A stretch of 64,000 nucleotides of DNA, taken from Pararge aegeria. Its lineage: Eukaryota; Arthropoda; Insecta; Lepidoptera; Nymphalidae. Below are positions 56,243 to 64,000 of the stretch, one piece after another; position 1 is the first letter of the stretch; the number at the start of each line of letters is the position of its first letter. Made by a program: the position numbers and the translations under genes. The stretch spans positions 4,154,001-4,218,000 of the forward strand of contig NC_053182.1 in the NCBI RefSeq assembly GCF_905163445.1. The letters run 5' to 3'. Below the pieces are notes generated by a model. The model made no database searches and was not told the DNA's origin. It saw only the letters and a program-made list of their open reading frames with translations.

Positions 56243-56938
56243 ATGGCTTCCAAGGTAATTTTTATTTAATAAAAATATACACAATTACTCAATACTTATT
56301 TTTGTAATAAGTCACTAGACCAGGCACGACTTGGTAATCGAATTCAAAGTTGTATTAGTAAAAGTAATAATTTCGTCCTTCATCATTTACAGTTTGTAGT
56401 ACTCGCCGCCCTGATCGCCGTAGCCCACGCCAGCGGTGGTTACAGCAGCTTCTCCTATGGCGTGTCCGACCCCCACACCGGGGATGTGAAGAGCCAGCAT
56501 GAGACCCGTGCCGGTGACAACGTGGTCGGACAGTACTCGCTGTTGGAGTCCGACGGCACCCGCCGCACTGTAGACTACGCTGCCGATGCGCACAACGGTT
56601 TCAACGCCGTCGTACGCAAAGACCCAGCTTACGTCGCCCACGCCGCTCCCGCCCACGTTGCCTACTCCGCCGGGATTGCAGCCTCTCCCATTGCCTACGG
56701 AGCAGGAATTGCTGCCTCCCCCATCGCCTATGGAGCAGGAATTGCCGCCTCTCCCCTCGCGTACGGAGCAGGTATCGCCGCCTCTCCCATCGCTTACGGA
56801 GCTGCTCTCAACTACGGAGCCGCCGCTCCCCTCGCGTACGGAGCTTCTCCTTTGGCCTACAACTCATACGCCGCCGCTCCCATCGCCACTGGCTATGGTG
56901 CCCAAGGTCTCGGCTACGCTGGTCGTCTTGGCTGGTAA
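56243..56938 (+). CDS. RR-2 cuticular protein, Ala/Gly/Tyr-rich (CP-i), two exons
   Basis: Secreted chitin-binding cuticle protein. Exon 1 is 56243-56254 (M-A-S-K), the intron 56255-56392 (138 nt), and exon 2 56393-56938, giving 185 aa. Signal peptide and RR-2 domain are the same as in CP-h. The tail has four GIAASPxAYGA units, one AAPLAYGASPLAYNSYA unit, and a variant near the end (AAPIATGYGAQ). Intron and 5' UTR are readily alignable to CP-h and CP-j, so the duplication carried promoter, intron and 3' UTR. The spacing to CP-h and CP-j (6.3-6.7 kb) is close to regular. Confidence 0.95.
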
Positions 56939-57075
56939 ACAGTTGACAGAGCATCCTTTCAAACTGTGATTTCGTAACAAATAGGCGAATAGTTATTATG
57001 CTAAGGCAGCCAATTTTATAAAAATCCAAAGAACCTTAACACAATTAAGAGGCTTTCTCGTTTGTAAATATTATG

Positions 57076-57081
57076 ATTAAA
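57076..57081 (+). terminator. possible poly(A) signal of CP-i
   Basis: The variant ATTAAA about 140 nt after the stop; no AATAAA is at the position used in CP-h and CP-j. Confidence 0.4.
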
Positions 57082-57597
57082 ATACTCCTGAAGTAAAATA
57101 ATTACATTGTAACTATATATATCCAATTTTATTTACCTTACCTATTTAAAATTCATTTAATTGGTTGGTTAATGCTATTGACATCTACAAAAACTTATCT
57201 CTACTTCGTGAACATTTTTATATCTACTAGGTATAAAGCTTTAGCATAATTACAGATGTAATGTATAATTACAGAATGTTTTGAAATATGGTATCATATT
57301 ATAGCAGTAATTTTTTGCTATATCGTTATTGTAACCTTTAAATAAGGATGAAGGATAGGGGATTAAAAAAAAATATTTATTTCGTTTCGTACAGCAAAAT
57401 GATACATTGAAATTGGGTAGTAGTATGTTACTAGTATTACTACTAGCACTTGTGGCAGGCGGCTTCGCTCTTCCATAACATCATATACAAATTAAAATAA
57501 ATTAGTAGATTAAATTTATATAAATCAAAATTAAATAAAGGTATAATAAAGGTTAACTAAAGATAATTACAACAAGTGTGTCTTCTTCAGGTGCCGT

Positions 57598-57675
57598 TGA
57601 GTGTTTGTGTGTGTCTGTGTGTGTGTGTGTGTGTGTGCGTGTGTGTGTGTGTGTGTGTGGGTGGGTGTGTGCGTG
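57598..57675. repeat. (TG)n microsatellite
   Basis: GTGTGTGT tract with a few C and G interruptions, about 78 bp. Confidence 0.9.
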
Positions 57676-58164
57676 CAACAATAACTTTATTAGAGACATA
57701 GAAGCCCAAATGTCAGGTTACAACGCCTTACTTTGACGTTTGTAGCTAGTCTACAAACCTTGTTCTTTTTTTTATTATTATTATTATAGGGGATATTACA
57801 TGACTATTCGAGATACATAACAGTTCAAAACAGATTGAACTCTATTAGAGTTTTATAATGACTATAGAACGTCCAAAGAAAGATAGAACGTAAAGAGTTC
57901 ACTAAGTATTTCACAGCTGTACTCGCATTTTGATCTTTTATTTTCAGCTTTGTACTGGTGCTGGTGACCCTAAGTTCAAGTTTCTTATATGTATGTTCTT
58001 TTTGTTTATTTGATACCTATACACAGCATAAAGACTGTATCAATATATTCGAATTAGCTAAAATAGCATGATACCTGAAGACCCATCCTGGCATGCTATG
58101 GATGATCCCACGGATGATCCTTTGCATCATTTGTATACTTTTTATTTCAGAAAACACCTGTAAA

Positions 58165-58735
58165 ATTTTTTATAGCTACCTTTGCGTAGCTGAAGCTCCG
58201 GGGAATGAAGCGGAACTTCTTGAATATAAAATTGAAGGATAGAGTGAGACATGATGTTATTAGGAAGAATACAAAAGTTACAGATGCCATAAAACATGTA
58301 CTCGTTTCGAAATATAAATGGGTAGGGCATATACAAAAAGTCAAATACGAGCGGTGATCCCCACGAGACTCTTTGCGCAGACAAAGGTGACCATAAAGAA
58401 GGTGGAGCGATGATATTACATATATAGCAGGAAAAACATGGGCAAGAGCAGCTATGGGCAGAAAGTTCTGGCTCAGAAATGAGAAGCTTAGGGAGTCGCG
58501 AAGCTGAAGTGGCAATGGGCTGGGTACATAGCTCGAAGAGCCGGCGGACGTTGGGATCTTAAGTTGCTGGAATGGCCACCAAGCGTAGGTGACAACGAAA
58601 TGCACCGACAACATCAACCGGGTCGCTGGGAGCCACTGGAAATAAGCGGCCCGGGACCGTGGATTTTGGTACTTTGGTAAGACTATTTCCAGCGATGGAA
58701 GTCAAATGGTTGAATTCATGATGATAGACGAATTG
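58165..58735 (+). pseudogene. decayed LINE polymerase C-terminus (RTE-like)
   Basis: On the plus strand, pieces such as KYKWVGHIQK and KLKWQWAGYIARRAGGRWD then LKLLEWPP resemble the end of RTE-type LINE proteins (KW.WAGHIARR.DGRW..K.LEWRP). They are separated by frameshifts and stops. The minus-strand reading frame over 58147-58617 is a shadow. Confidence 0.6.
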
Positions 58736-59209
58736 ATAGCTTTACTTACATTGAAGTCAGTATTATATTTCTTTCAAAATCCGCTTATTGTGTTTCTATA
58801 GCTTATGAATCGCTAAAAAAGTTGCCGCGGAGAATGGACAGTAGGGAAAGGGATATAGAAATTACAATCACCACTATGATGAATTTAGTTTTAAACCCAA
58901 GCGGAATCTACTGTAAACAGCCTTGCCGTTGTTAATAATTGTGTGACGCAAGAGATAGTGTCACGGAACTAGTTTATCACGTGTTTATTATACACGTCAG
59001 TTGTCAAAAAATTACGTATGACAATAAATATTTTATATCTTGGACATAAACAAATAACACAATTATAATTGCAATATTATATTATTTAATTACGTATGGT
59101 GACAGATCAGAATACACAAATACGTAGGATCGATAGCAGCTCCAAAATTGTCTGAAGGTTTTAGCTGACAGGTAGGATAGTGTTTTCAATGCACACTGGA
59201 CTACAGCTT

Positions 59210-59345
59210 TAATAAATAAATATACTACGCAATACACACATCGCCATCTAGCTCCAAAGTAATTGTATTGTGTTATGGGTACTAAGATAACTGATGAATA
59301 TTTTTTTTGTGAATAATACACATAAATACTTAGATTATACATATC
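59210..59345 (-). mobile_element. SINE family A, 3' half
   Basis: Plus strand AATAAATATACTACGCAATA, CACATCGCCATCTAGCTCCA and GTGTTATGGGTACTAAGATA; no tRNA head. Confidence 0.7.
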
Positions 59346-59454
59346 AATTAATGTGTATACATAACATTAGTATGTAGTAACATTAATTGTGTTTATTGTG
59401 AATAACTAACACATGGACTTTTGTAGTCTGAAATAAATGCAATGCAATACAATA

Positions 59455-59655
59455 CAATACTAATTGTCACCTTCCCATTCTTCCCGCGGGTGTTGTAGGA
59501 GTCGGGGAATATTACTAAGAACGGGTAGCAGCTTCCTATCTGGTACTACTACCACATACTGCGATCACAAACCCTTCTGCCTAACGTGGTGATGACGGGC
59601 AAACCCTCCGGTTTGGAGCGGCCTCCAGTCATTAGACTGTTATAGGTTTTTTTGG
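59455..59655 (+). mobile_element. LINE 3' fragment (CCAGCAGTGGACT family)
   Basis: Has the longer family body: TTCCCGCGGGTGTTGTAGGA, ACTACTACCACATACTGCGA, then CCAGTCATTAGACTGTTATA. Confidence 0.5.
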
Positions 59656-59662
59656 TTTTTTT

Positions 59663-59703
59663 CAATAAATAAATAAATATACTATTACAATACACACATC
59701 ACA
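59663..59703 (-). mobile_element. SINE family A, tail fragment
   Basis: Only AATAAATAAATAAATATACT and ACAATACACACATCAC remain, abutting a family C SINE head. Confidence 0.5.
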
Positions 59704-59766
59704 TGAGGCGGTGACAGCCCAGTACCCATAGAAGCTCTAATTACCTTTCGGGGGGGCTGAGTATAT
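59704..59766 (+). mobile_element. SINE family C, head only
   Basis: GAGGCGGTGACAGCCCAGTA and CCTTTCGGGGGGGCTGAGTA, ending beside the Helitron-like element. Confidence 0.5.
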
Positions 59767-60589
59767 ATCATCTACTAGCCGTTTCCCGCCCGCTTCGCTG
59801 GGCGAATTGAAAAAGGAAATAAATTACATTTTATGTTTCATTTTTATTTATTTTTTTCATATTTTTATTATTCTCCTTTTTTTTTATTTTTGTATGAACA
59901 TAAATAGGCCCCGCGGATAGAACTGTAAGCATCGATATTGTTTAGACTTACTCAAATTCCAAATTCCATCGATTTAGCCTGTATCTTTCATCCAGGTGAT
60001 TTTTCTCACTAATATTCATTGTAACTTTCAATGTGCAATCATTATAAAATTTCCGTGCCTTTCTTCCAAAAATTAATAATAATATACATGAAGAAAAAAA
60101 TTTGAAATGAGCATTGAAAGTTTAAGTTAAAGTCATTGTTAGTCTCATATGTGAAGTTGAAATCTGTCTAGGTTCAAGTGCGACGAATTTTCTGTTAACT
60201 AAAATTTTCTCCGTGACATCAATTTTTTATAGAAAATTAATTGTACATGTTTTTTATGAATTCTATTGGAATAAGTAACTAAATTTCTTTTCCACATCTC
60301 ATGTGCTTGGAAAATGCATTCATTTTAATCTGTTACATTTCCGCGATCCCGCAATAAAAGAATTCGTCGGTTATGTAGTCTGCAATAGTAAAATGAATGT
60401 AAAATTCTTAGTCCGTTGATTGGATAGCTACATATAAAATTAAGTTTTTGAAACCTCTCAATGACTTTTTCTCCGCTGCCAAAAAGACGATTGTTGTAAG
60501 GAAATACACGAATATCTCTATATACACGAAAATCTCCACCAAATTTGGAGTGTAGAAGTTACAGGTTAGAAATAAAAATTTTAGATTTT

Positions 60590-61290
60590 AACACCCACCC
60601 CCGCAATTCCTGTCGGAAGTAGACTTTATTGAAATCCATTTTGAGATGTTCTTTATGTGAATACTAAAAGATTCCTACCATATTTAGAATTTTTAGAAGC
60701 TATATTTCGAAATTAAATTTTTTTATTGTTAACACCCACCCCCGCGAACCTTATTGGAGGTGATTCATTGTAAAATCCGCTCGAAGATCATTTTTATATT
60801 ACATATAGAACACTCTCACTAAATTTGGAGTCTATAGGAGCTATCGCTTGGAAATTGAAAATTTTCATTGTTAACGCCCCCGCAATCTTCTTTGGGGTGG
60901 GATATCGTAAAATTTGTTCATAAATCATTTTTACATCACTTATAGAAAATTCCTACAAAATTTGGAGCTTGTAGGAGCTTTAGCTGGAAAATTAAAAATA
61001 TTAATTGTTAATACCCACCCCCGTAACCCCCTGTGGGGTGAGCTATCGTAAAATTCGTTCATAGCCTATTTCTACACCTCTTACAGAAGATTCCTACCAA
61101 ATTTGAAGTCTATAGGAGCTATAGTTTAAAAATGGGAATTGTTCATTGTTAACGCCCCCGCAATCCCCTTTGGGGAATGAATTTCTTAAAATCTATTCAT
61201 AGCTGTCCTCTACATAGCAAAAGTAATATTCCTACCAAGTTTCACGTTTCTAAGTCTTATGGTTCCCGAGATTTCGTGGTGAGTGAATCA
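60590..61290 (-). repeat. five tandem units of about 140 bp
   Basis: Units begin with AACACCCACCCCCGCAA-type sequence at 60590, 60731, 60873, 61010 and 61151. Each goes on with CTACCAAATTTGGAGTCTAT-type sequence and AGGAGCTATAGCTTGG. A degenerate half unit precedes them at about 60480. Unit lengths are 141, 142, 137 and 141 bp, then the last. Confidence 0.85.
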
Positions 61291-61319
61291 ATGAATGAAT
61301 GAATGAATGAATGAATGAG
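61283..61319. repeat. (GAAT)n microsatellite
   Basis: GAATGAATGAATGAATGAAT tract following the last 140-bp unit. Confidence 0.85.
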
Positions 61320-61769
61320 TGACTATATAGATGGGAATTCTTCGATTATCATCGAAATTTTTAACTTTTTATCGGGATTTTTTAAAATTTTCTTACATAC
61401 AAAACTTTCTCCTGACAATTCTGAAGATAAAAAAAGCCCAATTGGTCCAGCCGTTCTCCACTACCGTGAGTAGATTCTTAGCTGAATGTAAAAAACCATA
61501 ATCCGTTTAATACACTCTGTTGAAATCCATGAAAACAAAAGAATCAAGAGAAAATGCTTATCTTTTGTTTTTATTAGCGGGATAAATGTTCATAAAAGTA
61601 AAACAGCAATAAAAAAATGAAGGAATGTTGGAATTCAAAAAATAGATAGCCATAAACCATCTAGGAAAAATTTCGCATCGAATGGTGGTAGTTTCATGTC
61701 GATACGATCAGTGGTTTAGGCGTGATTGAGCCTCAAACGTAGACCATTTTCATTATATATATATAGATC

Positions 61770-62370
61770 TAGTATATATTATCTCAGCCAAGTCATGCGC
61801 GTTTTAATTAATAAGTTACTTCATAATGATATATTAAGCTTATCTATAAAATTACATCAAATCAAAAAAATCTTAATTGCATACAAAAAGTTAATAATTA
61901 AACAAAAAAAAAAAAAAGAATACCTACAAACAATTTAAATTAATTTGTGTAACAAAGGTTACAATATAATATGACCTGCTTGAAAAATACAAGACACGTT
62001 TTTTGTTATTTCTTGCTCGATATATAGTAAATAGTATTAATAAGTAATTTATATGATGCATCTCGGAATTAACCTTAGTACGAAACTCTTCGTGTGCAAG
62101 TCCAACAAGCAATCGACCAGATTTTCTACATTGATTTCTGAAGCTGCCATTTTGAAAATAATGATTTTCGATTTTATTTATCGAATGGTGATAAATAAAA
62201 TCATGCTAGCTAGTCCAAAAAAAGGTGAAAAATAGGTGTGCATTCATAAAAAGAGTGCCGCACTGAATGGAGGACCTTGGCATTTTTAGAAACTGGATCG
62301 ATAAGGAGAATTTGTTTTAGTTATCAGCTGGCCCAAAACAATTACTATTTGTTACAAAAGATCTTTTATA
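61770..62370. other. unrecognised AT-rich stretch before CP-j
   Basis: Nothing supported except an inverted repeat ATTTTATTTATC...GATAAATAAAAT near 62172-62203. Short frames on both strands look random. Confidence 0.5.
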
Positions 62371-62376
62371 CACCAG

Positions 62377-62552
62377 TGTCGCAATAATAACCCTCGCAGC
62401 AGAAGGCTCAACGAACGTAATTAAATACTGCTCTTACATTCACTGAACTAAGATACAAATTTTATATCCCACCCTGTATCAAAATTTAAGCTTCTACACG
62501 CTGTGCCGTACTTATATAAATAGTACAAATCGGTGGTTCAAATCAGTTGCAC
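62377..62552 (+). promoter_or_regulatory. CP-j promoter
   Basis: TATAAA at 62515-62520; TCAGT at 62543-62547 with its A at 62545, again exactly 30 nt. The conserved block starts near 62377 (GTGTCGCAATAATAACCCTC, AAATACTGCTCTTACATTCA, ATATCCCACCCTGTATC). Confidence 0.88.
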
Positions 62553-62579
62553 TCAACAGTCGACAATAACACACATACA

Positions 62580-63244
62580 ATGGCTTCCAAGGTAATTTTT
62601 ATTATAATAAAAATACACATAATTACTCAATACCTATTGTTGTAATAAGTCCCTAGACCAGGCACGATTTGGTAATTGAATTAAAAGTTGTATTAGTAAA
62701 AAATTAGAATTTCGTCCTTCATCACTTACAGTTTGTAGTACTCGCCGCCCTGATCGCCGTAGCCCACGCCAGCGGTGGTTACAGCAGCTTCTCCTATGGC
62801 GTGTCCGACCCCCACACCGGCGACGTGAAGAGCCAGCATGAGACCCGTGCCGGTAACAACGTGGTCGGACAGTACTCGCTGTTGGAGTCCGACGGTACCC
62901 GCCGCACAGTTGACTACGCCGCCGACGCACACAACGGTTTCAACGCCGTCGTACGCAAAGACCCAGCTTACGTCACCCACGCCGCTCCCGCCCACGTTGC
63001 CTACTCCGCTGGGATTGCCGCCTCTCCCATTGCCTACTCCGCAGGAATTGCCGCCTCTCCCCTCGCCTATGGAGCAGGAATTTCAGCTTCTCCCGTCGCC
63101 TACGGAGCTGCTCTCAACTACGGAGCCGCCGCTCCCCTCGCTTACGGAGCTTCTCCTTTGGCCTATAACTCATACGCCGCCGCTCCCCTCGCCGTTGGTT
63201 ACGGTGCCCAGGGTCTCGGCTACGCTGGTCGTCTTGGCTGGTAA
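62580..63244 (+). CDS. RR-2 cuticular protein, Ala/Gly/Tyr-rich (CP-j), two exons
   Basis: Secreted chitin-binding cuticle protein, third plus-strand copy. Exon 1 is 62580-62591 (M-A-S-K), the intron 62592-62731 (140 nt), and exon 2 62732-63244, giving 174 aa, the shortest of the three. Signal peptide is residues 1-17 and RR-2 about 22-82. The tail has three imperfect GIAASPxAY units (one reads GISASPVAYGA), then one AAPLAYGASPLAYNSYA and the end GLGYAGRLGW. The length differences from CP-h and CP-i are whole tail units, as expected from slippage or unequal exchange in the repeats. Confidence 0.95.
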
Positions 63245-63399
63245 ACTGTAGACATAATATTCTCATAAACTGTGATTTTAGTAACAAATAAGCGACAAGT
63301 TGTTTTGTTAAGGCAGTCAAATCTTTTTAAGAACCAAAGAACCTTATCACAAAATGGCTGTACTTGTACACGTGTATATAATGTCTTTTTTTGGCATGA

Positions 63400-63405
63400 A
63401 ATAAA
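63400..63405 (+). terminator. poly(A) signal of CP-j
   Basis: AATAAA about 155 nt after the stop, at the place equivalent to CP-h. Confidence 0.65.
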
Positions 63406-63519
63406 ACTATATTTCTCAAACCATTTCTTTTTTAATTTATCGTACCCTTCTTACCGTATGGTATTAGGTATATATGGAAAGTAGTACATGTTATACGAGG
63501 TTTTTTTTTCGGAAATTGG

Positions 63520-63745
63520 AATGTTGTGTCGTGACGGTAGATCAGAATACAGTTGTCATCACCTCCCCTTCCCGCGGGTGTTGCATGCGGCCAACGTCCT
63601 CCGTGCTACTACTACCTACTGCGATCATTAACCCGTCTGCCTGTGTGATTATGGCATACCCTCCCCTACCGAAAGACTAGAGTCCAGCAGTGGACTAAAA
63701 GCCTATCAGTAGGGGACTTATAGGTTGATGAAGATGATGAGTTGC
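63520..63745 (+). mobile_element. LINE 3' fragment (CCAGCAGTGGACT family)
   Basis: TTCCCGCGGGTGTTGCATGC, CTACTACTACCTACTGCGAT, GAGTCCAGCAGTGGACTAAA and a GATGAAGATGATGA end. Confidence 0.55.
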
Positions 63746-63783
63746 ATTCGGGTTTATTGATATATTATACATATATATATTAC

Positions 63784-63870
63784 TGACCCCTGCAACCATC
63801 TTAGAGTGCATATTCTCTTACCACCAGGTGGGATTGCAGTCAAGGGTTAACTTATAGTGCAAATACAAAT
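63784..63870 (+). mobile_element. SINE family B, 3' end
   Basis: TTACCACCAGGTGGGATTGC and AGTCAAGGGTTAACTTATAG. Confidence 0.55.
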
Positions 63871-64000
63871 TAACGACTTCAAATACTGGCCCGAAGGGCG
63901 TGGGACCCATAATGGACCCATTTGTAGGATGATTAGTGGTCAACCCTTCATTGGCACATGGCAGCTAATATCCTTAACTGCTTGAATTTCAGATTCGTCG

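Larger units (their letters stand above)
56999..58160. other. intergenic after CP-i
   Basis: Contains the (TG)n tract at 57598-57675 and otherwise unrecognised AT-rich sequence before the decayed LINE. Confidence 0.5.
59775..61767 (-). mobile_element. Helitron-like element carrying tandem repeats
   Basis: Read on the minus strand it starts A|TCTATATATATATAATGAAA at 61767 and ends CTAG|T at 59775. A GC hairpin (CGCCC...GGGCG around GCGAAGC) ends about 8 nt before CTAG. These are the Helitron end rules. It is about 1993 bp with no long reading frame, so non-autonomous. Five tandem units of about 140 bp lie within it. The AATG/GAATGA microsatellite at 61283-61319 and the piece at 61430-61720 may be part of it or secondary. 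Confidence 0.65.

Noticed and set aside
58147..58617. 156-codon minus-strand protein
   Set aside because: Antisense of a decayed LINE polymerase region; no family features.
60590..61290. CRISPR-like array of regular repeats
   Set aside because: Units are 140 bp and diverged along their whole length, with no short identical repeat and variable spacer; eukaryotic tandem repeats in a mobile element.
61726..62235. Small frames of 60-70 codons near 62 kb
   Set aside because: AT-rich, Lys/Ile-rich random frames without splice, promoter or family support.

Overview
The window is nuclear DNA from a moth or butterfly (Lepidoptera). It is AT-rich and has short coding islands separated by dispersed transposons. 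It carries ten two-exon genes for secreted cuticular proteins with an RR-2 Rebers-Riddiford chitin-binding domain. Several tRNA-headed SINE families, short Helitron-like elements ending in a hairpin plus CTAG, and LINE 3' tails are of the kind common in Lepidoptera. The most abundant SINE resembles the Metulj-type SINEs of nymphalid butterflies, but that link is from memory.

Layout. Seven genes (CP-a to CP-g, my labels) lie on the minus strand between 2.2 and 44.8 kb. Three (CP-h, CP-i, CP-j) lie on the plus strand between 49.6 and 63.2 kb. Every gene has a first coding exon of only 9 or 12 nt (M-x-K or M-x-x-K), a phase-0 intron, and a second exon with the rest of the signal peptide, the RR-2 domain and a low-complexity tail. 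There are three tail types. CP-a to CP-e are rich in Tyr, Val and Ser with VPSVYxS heptads. CP-f has Ala-Pro-Val (ASAPAVV) repeats. CP-g to CP-j have Ala/Gly/Tyr repeats of the kind GIAASPxAYGA. CP-b, CP-c and CP-d are recent tandem duplicates with much shared flanking sequence. CP-a and CP-e form a second close pair outside that trio. CP-h, CP-i and CP-j share promoter, intron and 3' UTR sequence.

Regulation. Every gene has a TATA box at about the expected distance from its start codon. The three plus-strand genes have TATAAA exactly 30 nt before the A of a TCAGT initiator, below a conserved upstream block of about 140 bp. CP-a to CP-e share a different block just upstream of their TATA boxes. 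Inference: the genes are co-expressed in epidermis during cuticle deposition and secreted into chitinous procuticle.

Between the genes I see only mobile elements and unrecognised AT-rich sequence. Recognised pieces include hAT-type MITEs with perfect 8-bp target-site duplications, a second MITE family with CAG duplications, Helitron-like elements (one about 2 kb with five tandem units of about 140 bp), at least three SINE families, LINE fragments (one with an open reverse-transcriptase tail at 53.5-54.2 kb), simple repeats, and an unusual number of long local inverted repeats. I found no true tRNA or rRNA gene, no CRISPR array, and no clearly new multi-gene system. The points most worth following are concerted evolution in the cuticle trio, the shared promoter blocks, the Helitron-like element with tandem repeats, and the recurrent local inverted duplications.
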